A stretch of DNA of 64,000 nt. It comes from Canna indica. Taxonomy: Eukaryota > Streptophyta > Magnoliopsida > Zingiberales > Cannaceae. Below the pieces are notes generated by a model, which saw only the letters and a program-made list of their open reading frames with translations, had not been told where the DNA came from and did not search any database. This document shows positions 20,931 through 32,580 of this stretch, in pieces (the stretch's first letter is position 1; the number at the start of each line of letters is the position of its first letter). Location of the stretch: positions 63,898,001 to 63,962,000 of the forward strand of contig CP136891.1 of the NCBI GenBank assembly GCA_034359265.1, read 5' to 3'. A program made the translations under genes and the position numbers.

Positions 20931-22205
20931 TATTGGCCTAAGGTTTTCAACCTTGGTTTTAATCTCGATTTTGATGATAACAAATATGAAACTAATATAT
21001 CATTGAGAAATCTTTCAGGTTCCATATCAATTAGCCTCGATGTCCTCAATTGGAAATATCGAAGAAATAAAAAATCGGAAGGACATTGATCTACGCGTTC
21101 GGGTTCGTCGCCGAAATCTTTAGAAGTTCGACGTGTGCACCAAAGATGTCTTTGATGAGTCTAAAGAACACATGGAAAACTCTCCAAATTGACGCACGCT
21201 GAAGGCCGGAACCCGAAAATGAAGCGCGCAAGAAGAAGACTGAAAAAATTAAGTTCAGCCTAGGTTCAATCGATCGAATGTGATGAAGAATTGGCAGTAG
21301 CCAATTCGGTTGACCGAAGTGCGCCCAGAAGTGGCAAAATATCACGGTTGATCCATCAGTCGACCGACGATCAATCGGCAATTGACCGGAAGGCAGAAAA
21401 TGGCTTGTTTTCAAGCCGTTGAGCGATGCTTCACCCGAACCTTCTTCATGGCTCTATAAATACCTATGCCTCAGCCTTCCTTTAGGACTTTTGATCACTC
21501 TTACACTTCATTGAGCCATCATTGATCATTTCCAAGCTTTCATTGAGCCATTACTTGGAGAAACCCTAGTTTGATCTCTCAACTCCTTGAGTAAGCCTTG
21601 ACTTCATTGATTCACCATTAAAGGCATCAAGAGGAAGCTAGGAAACTTTGTTTGGAGCTAAGTATAAGTTGTTTGATTTATTGCTCTATTAAGTTGTGTA
21701 TTTTCTTGTTTATTTCATTGTATTTGAGTTTGTAAGAAGACCTAGTGTGTGGTCTTGTGTGTAAGTGGTTACCTTGGTATAGAAGGCGTAAAGCCACTTG
21801 TGTAAACTAAGTTAGGAGTAGGTCTTAGGAATTGAGGTGGGAAAGCTCACTCGGTAGGAAAGTAGGATACTTCCGGATGTGGAAGTGCATTCGAGGTGAA
21901 TGTAGGGTCTTTCTGGTGTAAAGTTCTCAATTGTAAGCTACAAATAATTTAGTGGATTTGGGTGTGAAATCCTAAACACGGTGCTTAGGTAGTGGAGTAG
22001 GCATTAGGGCCGAACCACTATAAATCTTCGTGTTAGCATTGATATTTTATTTGTATTAATTGCTTTATTATTTATCGCTTCCGCATTTAGTCATTCAATC
22101 GTAAATTGCCTAAGTAGTTTAAGAAAAGTTTAAAATCGAATTTAGGCAAATAAATTTAGTTGACATACTATTCACCCATCCTCTAGTGTGGCTATTTCAC
22201 CAACA
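20931..22205 (+). mobile_element. Solo Copia LTR (family of 47982-49688)
   Basis: It begins TATTGGCCTAAGGTTTTCAA (terminal TG changed to TA) and ends CTATTTCACCAACA. It shares with the other family members the GATGATAACAAA block, the TATAAATA box (21455-21462), the CACTATAAATCT region and the CTATTCACCCATCCTCTAGT end. The 5-bp flanks do not match, and filler DNA lies on the left, so the left junction was probably rearranged. Confidence 0.8.
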
Positions 22206-23215
22206 AAATCGTCCCTCAATCAATTCCCAAAGAGCCCTAACTACTTCACACTCAAAGAAAACATGTGCAATATTTTCTTGAGGGCTGCCGTACAGGGCAC
22301 AACAATGGGAATCGATCATCCCAAACCTAAACAGCCTTTCCGCAGTAGGAAGCTTGTTGTGCAAAGCTTTCCAAGTAAAAATTCTAACTCAAGGGGCAAC
22401 TGAAGCTTTCCTAATATTCTTCCACCGAGGAAGGCTGAGTAAGTTGGAATGTTTATTATTAAAAATAAAAGAGTAGGCTAACTTAGAACTAATAACCCCC
22501 TTGTTATCCGGCCACCAAACTTAGGTATCCTTACAGGGTTGGAAAGAAAGGGACACACTGGAAATCACCTCCACCAAACTTTCACCAAAGCAATCAGACA
22601 AAACATACATATTCCAAGCATTTTCACAAATATGGAAATCAACTTTAGCATTTATAACAAACATGGAGATATTAACAAACGAAGGCTTCCAATACAGAGG
22701 AATATCAAACACCCAAGGATCATCAAGCACATAAGTAGAACAACCATTACCAACTAATTTTTAAAAACTCATTTTCAAACAATCAATAGCTGAACAGATC
22801 ATCCTCCAAGCATTACTAACTTTAGCCTTAGGGGAGTGACTCCAAAAGGATGTAACATCATATTTAGCTTTAATAACACAAGAAAAAATAGAATCAGAGT
22901 CACCAAGAATTTGAGCTACTCTCTTAGCATTAAGAGAAAGACCCATTAATTTCAGATCCTTAACTCCTAAACCACCACAATCCTTAGGTTTAATAACATC
23001 ATTCCAAGCTATCATATGAAGGCCCTATTTATCTTCCTTAGAAGACCAGAAAAAATTCCTAATAATAGAGGAAATCTTATTCAAGATTTGCTCAGGAAGA
23101 TAAGTAACACTTTATGTAGAGGAATTGAGTTTAAAACAACATTAATAAGCACCAAACGATCAGCCTGAGAAAGGTTGCCTCTATTCCAATTATTAAGTCT
23201 ACTCCTAATCTTATC
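22206..23215 (-). pseudogene. LINE ORF2: end of RT and zf-RVT segment
   Basis: Minus-strand frames encode KIRSRLNNWNRGNLSQADRL followed by VLINVVLNSIPLH, then WNDVIKPKDCGGLGVKDLKL, conserved blocks downstream of the RT palm in plant L1 elements. Frames then break repeatedly. The region to the left up to 22206 still carries zf-RVT-like words on the minus strand. A solo LTR at 23216 cuts the reading directly before KIRSRL. Confidence 0.8.
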
Positions 23216-25837
23216 TGTCGTGCCCCGGCCCCGGGCCCACCCCCCGACGGCCCCGACCCGAGATGCGACGACGACTCGAACACTGCGCAGCGGAAGGAAA
23301 AGCCACGACTCATAACATAATATAAAAGACAATATTAAAATCAATAGTTATAATCCATAAGTCTGACGGTACATACGATAAGAAACAGTCCGATCAAATA
23401 CAAGATTTATAAAATATCAAATAGTTCTACATATTACAGCTCCAAAATAACAATATCAATATCAAGAGCTATAAGACGACAAAACAAACTAAAATACAAA
23501 AGCAGTCGCCATCAGAGCTCCACATCTACGACTGTCTACTAGCTGTCTAAAAACTATCTACACCTCGATCTACAGATCGACCGCTCACCCCTGCAAGTCT
23601 GAAACAAAAACAACGGAGATCAGCTAGGAGAATCATAATATGATCAACAAGTGTCAAGTGTCAATTCAACAATGCATAACAACATGACCTAAGATGTAGT
23701 CAAAGGCAATGGACACAACAAATACTCCTCATCTACTCCTAAACAACATCAATTGAATCATCGAGCGTGTGGACCATTGGGTAAAAACCCCACACTCTAC
23801 CACCTGCAGAGTGGCATCAATCGTCCGCTCCAACGATGATGCAACTACCCCCACCAAGCAGGTAGCCCGTCAGATATCGCGTCCGACATCACCACATCCG
23901 AAGGTGCCCAAAGTGACTAGTCAATATTCATACCCTCTCCCATCCCTTGGGGGGGTGCCGCAATAAAATGGTCCTGGACTGAAGTCCCTCCAAGGCCGTA
24001 GCCTACAAATCCACAACAACCATGCAACTCAACTCCAAGAGTGCAACAAGGTATATCACCATGATCAACAATATAATAACAACTCTAAGTGATAACAACA
24101 TGCACAACATGATAATAACATACCATCATCATGATCAATAATATAACAACAACTCCAAGTGATTATGACATGATCAATAGGATAATAACATGCTCAACAA
24201 GTAAACAACACCATATATAACAACATGATACTATGCATACAATGATTAATCCAATGCACCAAAGGATTAGCATAACATACTATGATCAAGAATAAACGCC
24301 AATAAGCAACAATAAAATGCAACACATGCAATTTTTCTACATGGCATGTCCAACAATAATGTGCAACATGAGTTCAATAAATTTTAAAAAGCAAATCAAA
24401 CAACGAAAGTAAGGGTATTTCCGTAATTTAACTTCGACAAAAAATCAACAAAGACAAGGAACGACAGACTTGCAGGCTCAACCCACCCTCAACACACTCT
24501 CCAAACTACAATTATATCACACTAATTAATCAACTGAATTCTCATACTAATAATTTAATATTATTTAAACACATCGACAACCTCAACAACTAATCAACTG
24601 AAAGAATATTCTAACAATGTTTTCTTGGAAAACTGACCCCACCATCACATTCATCACATGAAAATAATCAAGATTTCTATTCATCTGAACTTCAACCGAC
24701 AACTCGGAGTCCACCAAATAAATTAATTTCAAACACAACTATCACTCACTTACTAAACCATAGTAAAATACCTAAAAATATAAAAATCATACCAAACGAT
24801 CTCCAATATGAAATCTGACACCACCATCGCGTTTAGTAGGCAAAAATCTATAACTTTGGTATTCACCTCAACTCGATCCGATGACTCTACGATCAACTAC
24901 AAAAATACCCTAATAATTTATAAATTAACTAAATTTCATGCGATACAACTCTCTTCTTTAAACACCTATTTATTAAATCAATTAAACCCTTCCTCTCCCA
25001 CTCGTCTCCCTCTCCCCTCGCCCCTCACCCGACCCTGCCACCCCTGCTTCGCCTGAACCCACACTAGCCGGCCCTCCCAGCCGCTGGCGATCACCCCGGT
25101 CGGCCCTCTCGGCCTCGCCGGCCTGTCCCGCGGCTCTCGACACCGACGGGATACCCAAACTCTCCCTCTCTCTCTTCTTCTCCCAATCTCCCTATTCTCC
25201 TCTCATCCCCCGTAGACCCATCCTCTCCCGGCCAGCTGCCTAGCTGCCGCTGACTGGCGACTCCACGGCCCTTGCCCTCTCCTCGACCCTTCGGCCCCGC
25301 TCAGTCCCACGACCGGCCGAGCGGCGGCCCAGATGGTCCGCACCAGCAACACTCGACTACTTGGCACCGCCATGGCTATGCGACCTGCGCGCGGCAGCCA
25401 TCCAACCACGGCATGGCAACCCGCAACCATTACACGCAACCGATGCGTGCGACTTCCGCACATGATCAGCCCGCGTGGGGTACGACGCAACAACCTCTTC
25501 CTCTTGTCTTCGTCATCAAATCGGCAAAGATAACAATGGAAGTGAACGATGGAGTGGATGAGATCTCCTACCTCGATCCCGCAACTCCGACGATGACGAG
25601 CTCGACCGACGACACGCGCCGACTCCTGCTCCGCTTGTAGGCGCCTTCTCTTCTTCCTCTTCTCAACCTCCCCTTACCAACGCCCTCTCTCCCCTCTTTA
25701 AAACCCCTCAACATCCACACCACCTCTCCCTCACCTCACCATCACATGCCACCTACCACCACCCACTACTACCCACTCCTCATCAATCGAGTGGATGACT
25801 TTCTTCTTCTTCTTCTTCTTTTAACCCAGACATAACA
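23216..25837 (-). mobile_element. Solo LTR, Gypsy-like (class 2), TSD TTATC
   Basis: On the plus strand it reads TGTCGTGCCCCGGCCC to CAGACATAACA, flanked by TTATC (23211-23215 and 25838-25842). In minus orientation it starts TGTTATGTC and ends GGGCACGACA. It inserted into LINE ORF2 between the segment containing YLGVNISPRQNRV and KIRSRLNNW. The block at 23770-23885 matches the two-hairpin block of the solo LTR at 5982-8100. GC-rich open frames at 25203-25640 lie inside the LTR and resemble no protein. Confidence 0.88.
23770..23885 (-). other. Third, diverged copy of the two-hairpin LTR block
   Basis: Read on the minus strand: CTACC (23871-23875) pairs with GGTAG (23845-23849), then GTTGCATCATCGTTGGAGCG, then CACTCT pairs with AGAGTG and a GGGTTTTTACCCAATG run follows. 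Pairing in stem 1 is kept although the bases differ from the copies at 7562 and 36654. Confidence 0.55.
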
Positions 25838-26125
25838 TTATCAATAACACCATTACAGTCACTAACTCTATTCTGCCTAGGGGAAATGTTGACACCCAAG
25901 TACTTCATAGGAAACACACCACACTTCATATCAAAAGTTCTTTCAATCCTATGTCTAAAAACTAAATCAGTGTTCCTAGGAAAATATATCTCTGATTTAT
26001 TAAGATTAATTGGTTAGTAATACTACCATAAGTTTCAAATTGGACTTAACAGTTCTAGTAGATTTTTGATTAACTCTAAAAAATAATAGGATATCATCAG
26101 TATACATAAGATGTCATATTTTAAA
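25838..26125 (-). pseudogene. LINE ORF2: RT palm segment with YTDD
   Basis: The minus strand encodes HLMYTDDILLFF, the catalytic box of the reverse transcriptase, with Thr where plant L1 elements usually have Ala (YADD). It continues through FPRNTDLVFRHRIERTFD to MKYLGVNISPRQNRV. A TGA (plus-strand TCA at 26114-26116) lies just before HLMY. The two catalytic aspartates are present. The right limit is the target duplication of the MULE. Confidence 0.85.
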
Positions 26126-26568
26126 GAGTAAATACCCCAAAAAATACGAACTTTGGATCTTTTCCTATTTCTAGCATAAACTTTTTCCGTTAGCAAGAAA
26201 ATATACGAACTTTGATTCCGTCACTCCGTTTAGCACGCACTATCTTTTCTGACGGTTTTTGCTGACATAGCCGTTAACGGCGACGACGTGGCAAGTTACT
26301 TTGCCAACGTGACATATAATTTCAACGGACGAGTAAAGGGTAACATAAAATTATAAAATTACCTACCGCTGATGCTAATGTTTTTTGAAATGGGGAGGGG
26401 CAAAATGGTAATTTTCTCGTCGTCTTCAAGTTGGGCGTGCTCGATGCCCTTGTTCTTATTTTACCTGCTCGCCTGCTCGAACACTGCGAAGAGGGAGATT
26501 TTTATTGCATTTGTCGCCGGATTAGGGCACGCCTTCTGGAGTCTTTGTCGTCGGATCAGGGCATGAAG
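26126..26568 (+). repeat. Left terminal inverted repeat of the MULE
   Basis: It pairs with 31128-31576 over its whole length, including AATACGAACTTTGGA near the end and GTCGTCTTCAAGTTGGGCG further in. Small differences show that the two copies have diverged since insertion. Confidence 0.85.
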
Positions 26569-26751
26569 GGACGAGAGGTGGGGACATCACGAAGCTGTGG
26601 TCCAAAAAACAACAGGTATATTTTTAGTTTCTTTCGCATGTGCCATCTTTTTTTTTAATCCATGTGTTGTGGTCCTAATATACATGTGAATCCATTTTTT
26701 TCATTGTTTTTTCACTATTTGCCATCTGCCGCATATTCATTTTTATGTAGG

Positions 26752-29700
26752 ATGAAAAAAATTGAGATTGTAGTACATCATGGTGGTCAAATGATTTTTG
26801 AACCCCATGTACGCTATGTGGGGGGTAAATTGCTCTTAGTCAGAGAAGATGATATGATTTCAAATACAGTTATATTGCTTGACATGAGACTCTTGGTAGA
26901 GACATTAGGTTACTCTCGAACTAAATTATGGTACAAAGACCCTAAGAAGCCCTCATCTTCTGGACTGGTGGAGATAAAGACAGAAACTGAAGTTAAGGAG
27001 ATGTGTAAATTGGCAATAAGTTGTGGGTCTATACACTTCTATTCATAAGGAGTTATAGACTATGCATTGAGGAAAAAGAAACTAGAACAGACTCTCAAAA
27101 ATCAGAACCAAAATGAGAATTTGGAGCCTGATCATGAAGGAGCTGACCAAGATGAGGCTCATGAACATACTGATTTTGATGGAGATGATGACACAAGTGA
27201 TGAAGATGATGAGGAATACAAAATAGTGAAGAGAAATAAAAGAATACAGAATAATGATGAGCAAGGTACTAGTGGTGAAGGAGATGAGCACAGGGAAGAT
27301 GAGCAAGGTATCAGTGGTGGAGGAGATTAGCACAGTAAAGATGAGCAAGGTACTAGTAGTGGAGGAGATCAGCACAGGGAAGCTGAGGGTGGGAACAATG
27401 ATTTATCAAGTTTCGATGAATCATTATAAAGTGATACTTCAACTGAATCAGTGAAGACACCTAATAGTAGTGATGATGAAGATATACAAAAATTAAGAAA
27501 ATCGAAGGGTAAAGAATTTAGGGGCAAAGAATCTGAAGAATTTTGCCTTAACATGAGGTTTGAATCAGCAGGACAGTTCAGACAAGCTATTCAAGACTAT
27601 GCTTTGAAGAATGGGAAGGCTATTAAGTTTACTAGGTATGGTGAGAAAAATATAGAGGCTAGGTGTAGTGCTAAATGCCCTTGGAGGATTTATGGAAGCT
27701 TAATACAAAAGAATGAAGCATTTGTGATTAAGAGATATGATTCAGAGTATAAATGCTCTAGACCAGCAAGAAACAAGCAAGCCTCATCTAAATGGCTTGT
27801 AAGACACTACATGGAAACTTTTAGGGAAAAACCAGACTGGAATATATTTGAAATACAAAGGGATATTGACCAAAAATTTGTCATATCAGTCACTAAGAAT
27901 GTATGTTATAGAGCCAGAGCAAGGGCATTGAAAGCTTTATCAGGCTCATTGGCTGATCATTATAAGATGTTGTCATCTTATGTAGCAGAACTAAAGAAGG
28001 TGTACAAACATAGGTTATTTTCCACAATGGTTGAGGGTCATAACAGATTTAAGAGAATGTTTGTTGGTTTTGATGCATTGAAAGAATGGTTTTTGGGTGG
28101 TTGTAGGCTCGTGATTTCATTGGATGGGTGCTTTTTGAAGTCAGAAGCTGGTGGTCAACTACTGTCTACAGTTGGTAGGGATGGAAACAATCAGATGTTT
28201 CCAATATGTTGGGCTGTGGTTGAAGGTGAGAATGAAGACTCATGGAGGTGGTTTTTGATAAGATTAACTGAACACTTAGGCATTGTAGATGGTTTTGGAT
28301 GGACAATTATAAGTGATCAGCAAAAGGTATAAGTGAACACTTAGACTTTGTTTTTTTATCTAATATTTTTTTATCTCATGTATGTATACTCTAATTATGT
28401 TTGTTTGTCTCTTATTGGGTCTTCAAAATGCAATTAGGGCTTTTATGCCTAATGCAGAACATAGAAACTGCGCAAGACATTTATATGCTAACTGGAAGAA
28501 GAAGCATGTGGGTTATGCTTTGAAGAACCTTTTCTGGAAGGCTGCAAAGAGCACCACAGAAGCTCAATTCAATAAACACATGTATGAGATGAAGGTACTT
28601 TCTCAAGTTGCACATGATGATTTTATTAAAATTAGTTCAGACAAGTTCTGTAGGTTTAAAATCAGTACATTGCCAAAATGTGAGATCATTGACAATAACA
28701 TGTCTGAATGTTTTAATGGATACATTTTGAGGGCAAGAAATAGGCTTTTGATTGACATGTTAGAGGACATTAGAAGGAGAATAATGAAAAGGATGGCAGA
28801 AAAGAGGGAGATGATAATGAAAAGTGATGATACCATAGGCCCTAAAATTATGGAAAAAGTAGAAGACAACAAAATTGTTAGTGGCTTCTGCATAGCAACA
28901 CATGCTGGATATAAGAAGTTTGAGGTTAAACACATGGATAACAACTATGTTGTAGATCTAGAACAAAATAATTGCTCATGCAGGATGTGGGAACTTACTG
29001 GCATCCCTTGTCCTCATGTCATTTCATCAATTCATTGGTTGGGAGAGGATCCCACAGAATATGTTCATGAATATTTTAAGAAGTCCACATACCTAAGGGC
29101 ATATGAGCATCTTATTCAGCCATTAAATGAGAAAAAAATGTGGGCAAAGGTTGAGTTTGAACCTATCTTATCTCCTATTGCGAAAAGACAAACAGGGAGA
29201 CCAAAAAGAGGAAGGAACATGGATAAAAGTGAGAAGGAGAAAGAAGAAACAAGTACAACAAAGATGAGTAAGAATGGGGTGAAGATGAAATGTACACAGT
29301 GCGGTACATATGATATGGTCATAACAAAAGGTCATGCAAAAACAGGGATAAAAGACCAGTATCAAGTGAACCATCATCTAACCAGGTAACTTAATATTTG
29401 TCCTTACCTGTTTACTAACAAATCTATTTTTTACAATCTGTTTACTAACAAATCTGTTTTGAAATAGGGGAAGAAAAAGGGGAGACCACATAAGAACCAA
29501 GGTGTGCAAATCAATTTGGAGAACCAGGGTGTGCAGTCATCTGCAAAGAGACCAAAGATGGTTGTTATTAAGAGACCTGTTAGTTATGAGAAGCTTGTGC
29601 ACAAGGAGAGAACTATGGCAGCAAAGGAATTTGGAGTAACAATTAGCACTGAAACAAGAAATACATATGTTCATGTAAGTTATTCAATTCCAGTTATAAA

Positions 29701-30008
29701 TTATAGATTTCAGTTATCTAATTCTAAGTTTCATGTAGATGCCTAATACAAAAGTTAGAATACTCCATGAAGAAAGATTTAGAGGAGGGCAGTTTGTCCA
29801 TGAAGGCACCCAGGTGAGCCAACCCACTCAAGGCACCCAACCCACCCAAGGCACTCAACAGAGCACCACCTCAGTAAGGAGCAGGAACACCACCTCAGTA
29901 AGGAGTAGGAACACCACCTCCACCTCAGTAAGGAGCAGCAACAGACTCAAGAAAAAAAAGAAGTCAGACAATCAATCATCTTCAAGTGTTAGGATTGATG
30001 TGGATTGA
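26752..30008 (+). pseudogene. MULE transposase, decayed, four exons
   Basis: Predicted exons are 26752-28326, 28418-29385, 29468-29674 and 29739-30008. Order of parts: MKKIEIVVHHGG and VRYVGGKLL (MULE N-terminal domain); a Glu/Asp-rich stretch with 45-bp repeats; FESAGQFRQAIQDYALKNG (DNA-binding domain); ISLDGCFLKSEAGGQLL and WTIISDQQK (DDE-type MULE core); CSCRMWELTGIPCPH (SWIM zinc finger); a CCHC knuckle and a basic tail. In-frame stops lie at 27046, 27328 and 27427. The intron before 28418 ends in TG instead of AG. A 5-nt insertion near 29307-29316 shifts frame within the knuckle; without it exon 2 is a whole number of codons. The core is intact, but the gene is dead. Confidence 0.88.
27230..27400 (+). 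repeat. Tandem repeats of about 45 bp coding acidic DEQGTSGGGD units
   Basis: GATGAGCAAGGTACTAGTGG and close variants recur about four times within the acidic linker of the transposase. One repeat carries the in-frame TAG at 27328-27330. Confidence 0.75.
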
Positions 30009-30286
30009 TATGTCGATTGATATATTTATGGATTGTATGTGGATCAGTCATGGTTTATGTGTGGATTGATAAATCAGTTTATGGATTGTATTTGGATCAG
30101 TCATGGATTGTATGTGAATTGATATGGATTGATATGTGGATTATATGTAGTAATCATTACTTGATTTTGTATGAATTATGAGTCATTCTGAGTTTTATGT
30201 ATGTGGCATGTGGAATTCTAAATTTTATGTATGTGAAATGATGTGTACTAGTTGAATTGCGTACTGTGCAATAAATAGCTGTGCTA

Positions 30287-30470
30287 TAAATGACAAAGTT
30301 CATATATTTTATGGTTAAAAGTGGCAAAGTTCATGTATTGTTAGGTTAAAAATGGCAAAGTTCATGTATTTTTATGTTAAAATGGCAAAATTCATGTATT
30401 TTTACGTTAAAAATGGCAAAGTTCATGTATTTTTTCGTAAAAGTGGTAAAGTTCTTGTATTTTTTGGTGC
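30287..30470 (+). repeat. Six tandem copies of a TIR-like motif in the MULE
   Basis: GGCAAAGTTCATGTATTTTT followed by a GTTAAAA spacer recurs about six times with a period near 31 bp. The core AAAGTTCATGTATTTT also occurs in the right TIR around 31487-31502. It lies downstream of the transposase and upstream of the convergent GRF gene. Confidence 0.8.
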
Positions 30471-30785
30471 ACAGTTCACTAACAGATTGAAATATGCTAA
30501 AATATATTGTCTTCAAATATACATGAGAGGGTAACATTAAAATACATAAACCAAACTACTTCATGGTAGTAGCTTTAGGCTATTATCTTTGTTTCCACCC
30601 CCAAATAACATACTAGAAAATACGATACATATAATAACAAACACCATACACACACTACCATTCCTTAAATTGACTTATTTTTTTGTCATTCCTTAGTTGA
30701 GTTATCTCATCTTTAAGTGTTGCAATTCTTTCTTGAAATGTCATTTCTTTCATCTTGCTCAATTCTATCCTTTCTTCCATTAGCT

Positions 30786-31125
30786 TCAGTTTCTCGAGAA
30801 GAATTTTTTTTCCTCAATAAAACCTCGCAGAATATCCTTTGTATGGCCGTGATCCTCAGGATCATGCCACGCAAAGAAGTGACAATCATTCTTCTGTTAA
30901 AAGATAGGAGTGAGTGATTACAATAAAGAATTAAATTTGGAGTGAGGTGATTACAAGAGATCATACCTTCCAATGTCTGCATCTCCAAAATTTTCTTCTG
31001 GGATTTCTTTGGCTCCATGCAGTGAACAGAATAGCTCGCACGTTATGGCAGTAGTGTGGAGCAACAACCTGTAATGAATTCACTGAAGATTCCTCAATTC
31101 GTCCCACAGTTTCCCTTCCTGACAT
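30786..31125 (-). pseudogene. GRF zinc-finger protein gene of the MULE (truncated)
   Basis: Two minus-strand exons, 31125-30967 and 30893-30786, are joined by a GT-AG intron. Exon 1 begins MSGRETVGRIEE and contains APHYCHNVRAILFTAW, RNPRRKFWRC and HWK. Exon 2 begins KNDCHFFAWHDPEDHGHT. This is the layout of the GRF zinc finger (Cys-x-Cys, NPxRxF, Cys, Cys-x-F-x-W), except that the second Cys of the first pair is replaced. The frame ends early at a TGA (30786-30788) after a run of eight A. One more A would open a coiled-coil-like tail reaching TAG at 30655, as usual for this companion protein. Its role in MULEs is not established. Confidence 0.75.
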
Positions 31126-31127
31126 GA

Positions 31128-31576
31128 TCGCGCATTCGTGCCCTAATCCGGCGACAAAGACTCCAGAAGGCGTGCCCTAATCCGGCGATGAAGGCGACAA
31201 AAATTCCCCTCTTCGCAGTGTTCAAACAGGCGAGCAAGTAAAATAAGAACTAGGGCATCGAGCGCGCCCAACTTGAAGACGATGGGAAAATTACCATTTT
31301 GCCCCTCCCCGTTTTAAAAAACATTAGCATCGGGGGTGGACAATTTCATAATTTTATGTTACCCTTTACTCGTCCGTTGAAATATATGCCACATTGGCAA
31401 AGTAACTTGCCACATCGTCGTCGTTAACGGCCAAGTCAGCAAAAACCGTCAGAAAAGACGGTGCGTGCTAAATGGGGTGACAGAATCAAAGTTCATGTAT
31501 TTTCTTGCTAATGAAAAAATTTTATGCTAGAAATTGAAAAATGTCCAAAGTTCGTATTTTTTTGGGGAATTTACCC
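31128..31576 (-). repeat. Right terminal inverted repeat of the MULE
   Basis: Reverse complement of 26126-26568, including GCCCTAATCCGGCGACAAAG, TTTTGCCCCTCCCC and AAGTAACTTGCCAC. The GRF gene start lies immediately inside it, so this TIR probably served as its promoter. Confidence 0.85.
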
Positions 31577-31585
31577 TTTTTTAAA

Positions 31586-32451
31586 ACTATTTCTAATTTT
31601 AACAAGGGAAAGCTTACCACAAATTATGGCATCATTCAACATAATAGAAAGGAGATGACTGACTATGATATAAAGATAGGGAGAAATTGGATCTCCATGT
31701 CTAATACCACATTGAGCATTAAAAGAATAAGAATTACAGTTATTAATGCAACAATGAAATTAAGCAGAAGAGATGCAACATTTTATCCAATCAATGTTTC
31801 TAGCAAGGTAATTCAAAACATGAAGCATTCCCAAAATAGAATTTCAATAGATTCTATGGTAGTTTTTTTCTAAATCAATTTTAATAATAACATAAGGACT
31901 CCTACCCTTAGAGTTATAAAAAGAGTGAAGAATGTCATGGGCAACTATAACATTGTCACGCATAAACCTACCACTAATAAAAACAGATTGGTTCCTAGAA
32001 ATTATATTATCCAATAAAGGTTTTATCCTATTTGCCAAAACTTTAGAAAGAATTTTGTAATTAACATTGTAGAGTGAAATAGGTCTAAAGCCTTTAATTG
32101 AAATATGGGAATCCTTTTTAGGAATAAAAATAATTTCAGTCTCATTCCAACCTTTAGGCAACACAACATTCAAGTGAAACTTATTAAAGGCACACAAAAA
32201 AGATTCAGACAAAAAACACCAATAAGCTTTATAAAATTCTCCTATGTAACCATTTGGACCTGGGCTTTTCCCCTGACCCAATGACTTCACAGCAAGAGCA
32301 AACTCATCAAGGTTAAACTCTTTAACTAAATCAGACTGAACTTCATCAAGAATTTTAGTCATAGCAGGACAAAAAAACATCATAAAGGAAGAATTTATCA
32401 TCAAAAGACCAAAGGGAAGCATAATATTTAGCAAATCAGCTTTAACCAAAA
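31586..32451 (-). pseudogene. LINE ORF2: RT fingers and first palm segment
   Basis: The minus strand encodes the N-terminal half of a plant L1 reverse transcriptase: SLGQGKSPGPNGYIGEFYK, ETEIIFIPKKD, GFRPISLYNVNYKILSKVLA, SVFISGRFMRDNVIVAHDIL, then the KIDLEK region. The open part runs from 32449 to 31844. The frame continues with damage up to the MULE TSD at 31585. The right limit is the junction with the Gypsy fragment. Confidence 0.88.
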
Positions 32452-32561
32452 AAATGCGTACCGTCGCTGGTACGCAGGTTCAGCTGTCGATCTCATGACT
32501 AGAACATATCATATGTGAACATGCTAGCAATGCCCCCATACGATACTCACTTTCCTATTGT

Positions 32562-32580
32562 CGTACTCGCTCTGGTACCA
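32562..32580 (-). promoter_or_regulatory. Primer-binding site, initiator Met-tRNA type
   Basis: On the minus strand TGGTACCAGAGCGAG lies directly after the 5' LTR end. It matches the usual TGGTATCAGAGC except for one base. Confidence 0.75.

Larger units (their letters stand above)
26126..31576 (+). mobile_element. Near full-length MULE (MuDR-like) with transposase and GRF-type gene
   Basis: Terminal inverted repeats of about 440-450 bp (26126-26568 and 31128-31576) start GAGTAAATACCCC and, inverted, GGGTAAATTCCCC. The flanks TATTTTAAA (26117-26125) and TTTTTTAAA (31577-31585) are a 9-bp TSD with one mismatch, typical of Mutator elements. Inside are a decayed transposase (plus strand) and a short GRF zinc-finger gene (minus strand). 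Removing the MULE and one TSD joins LINE ORF2 in frame (...VKIRNSFKI and, after the stop, HLMYTDD). Confidence 0.93.

Noticed and set aside
25203..25640. GC-rich open frames that look like a small gene
   Set aside because: Inside the solo LTR at 23216-25837; no conserved motif, no start context, and frames on both strands.
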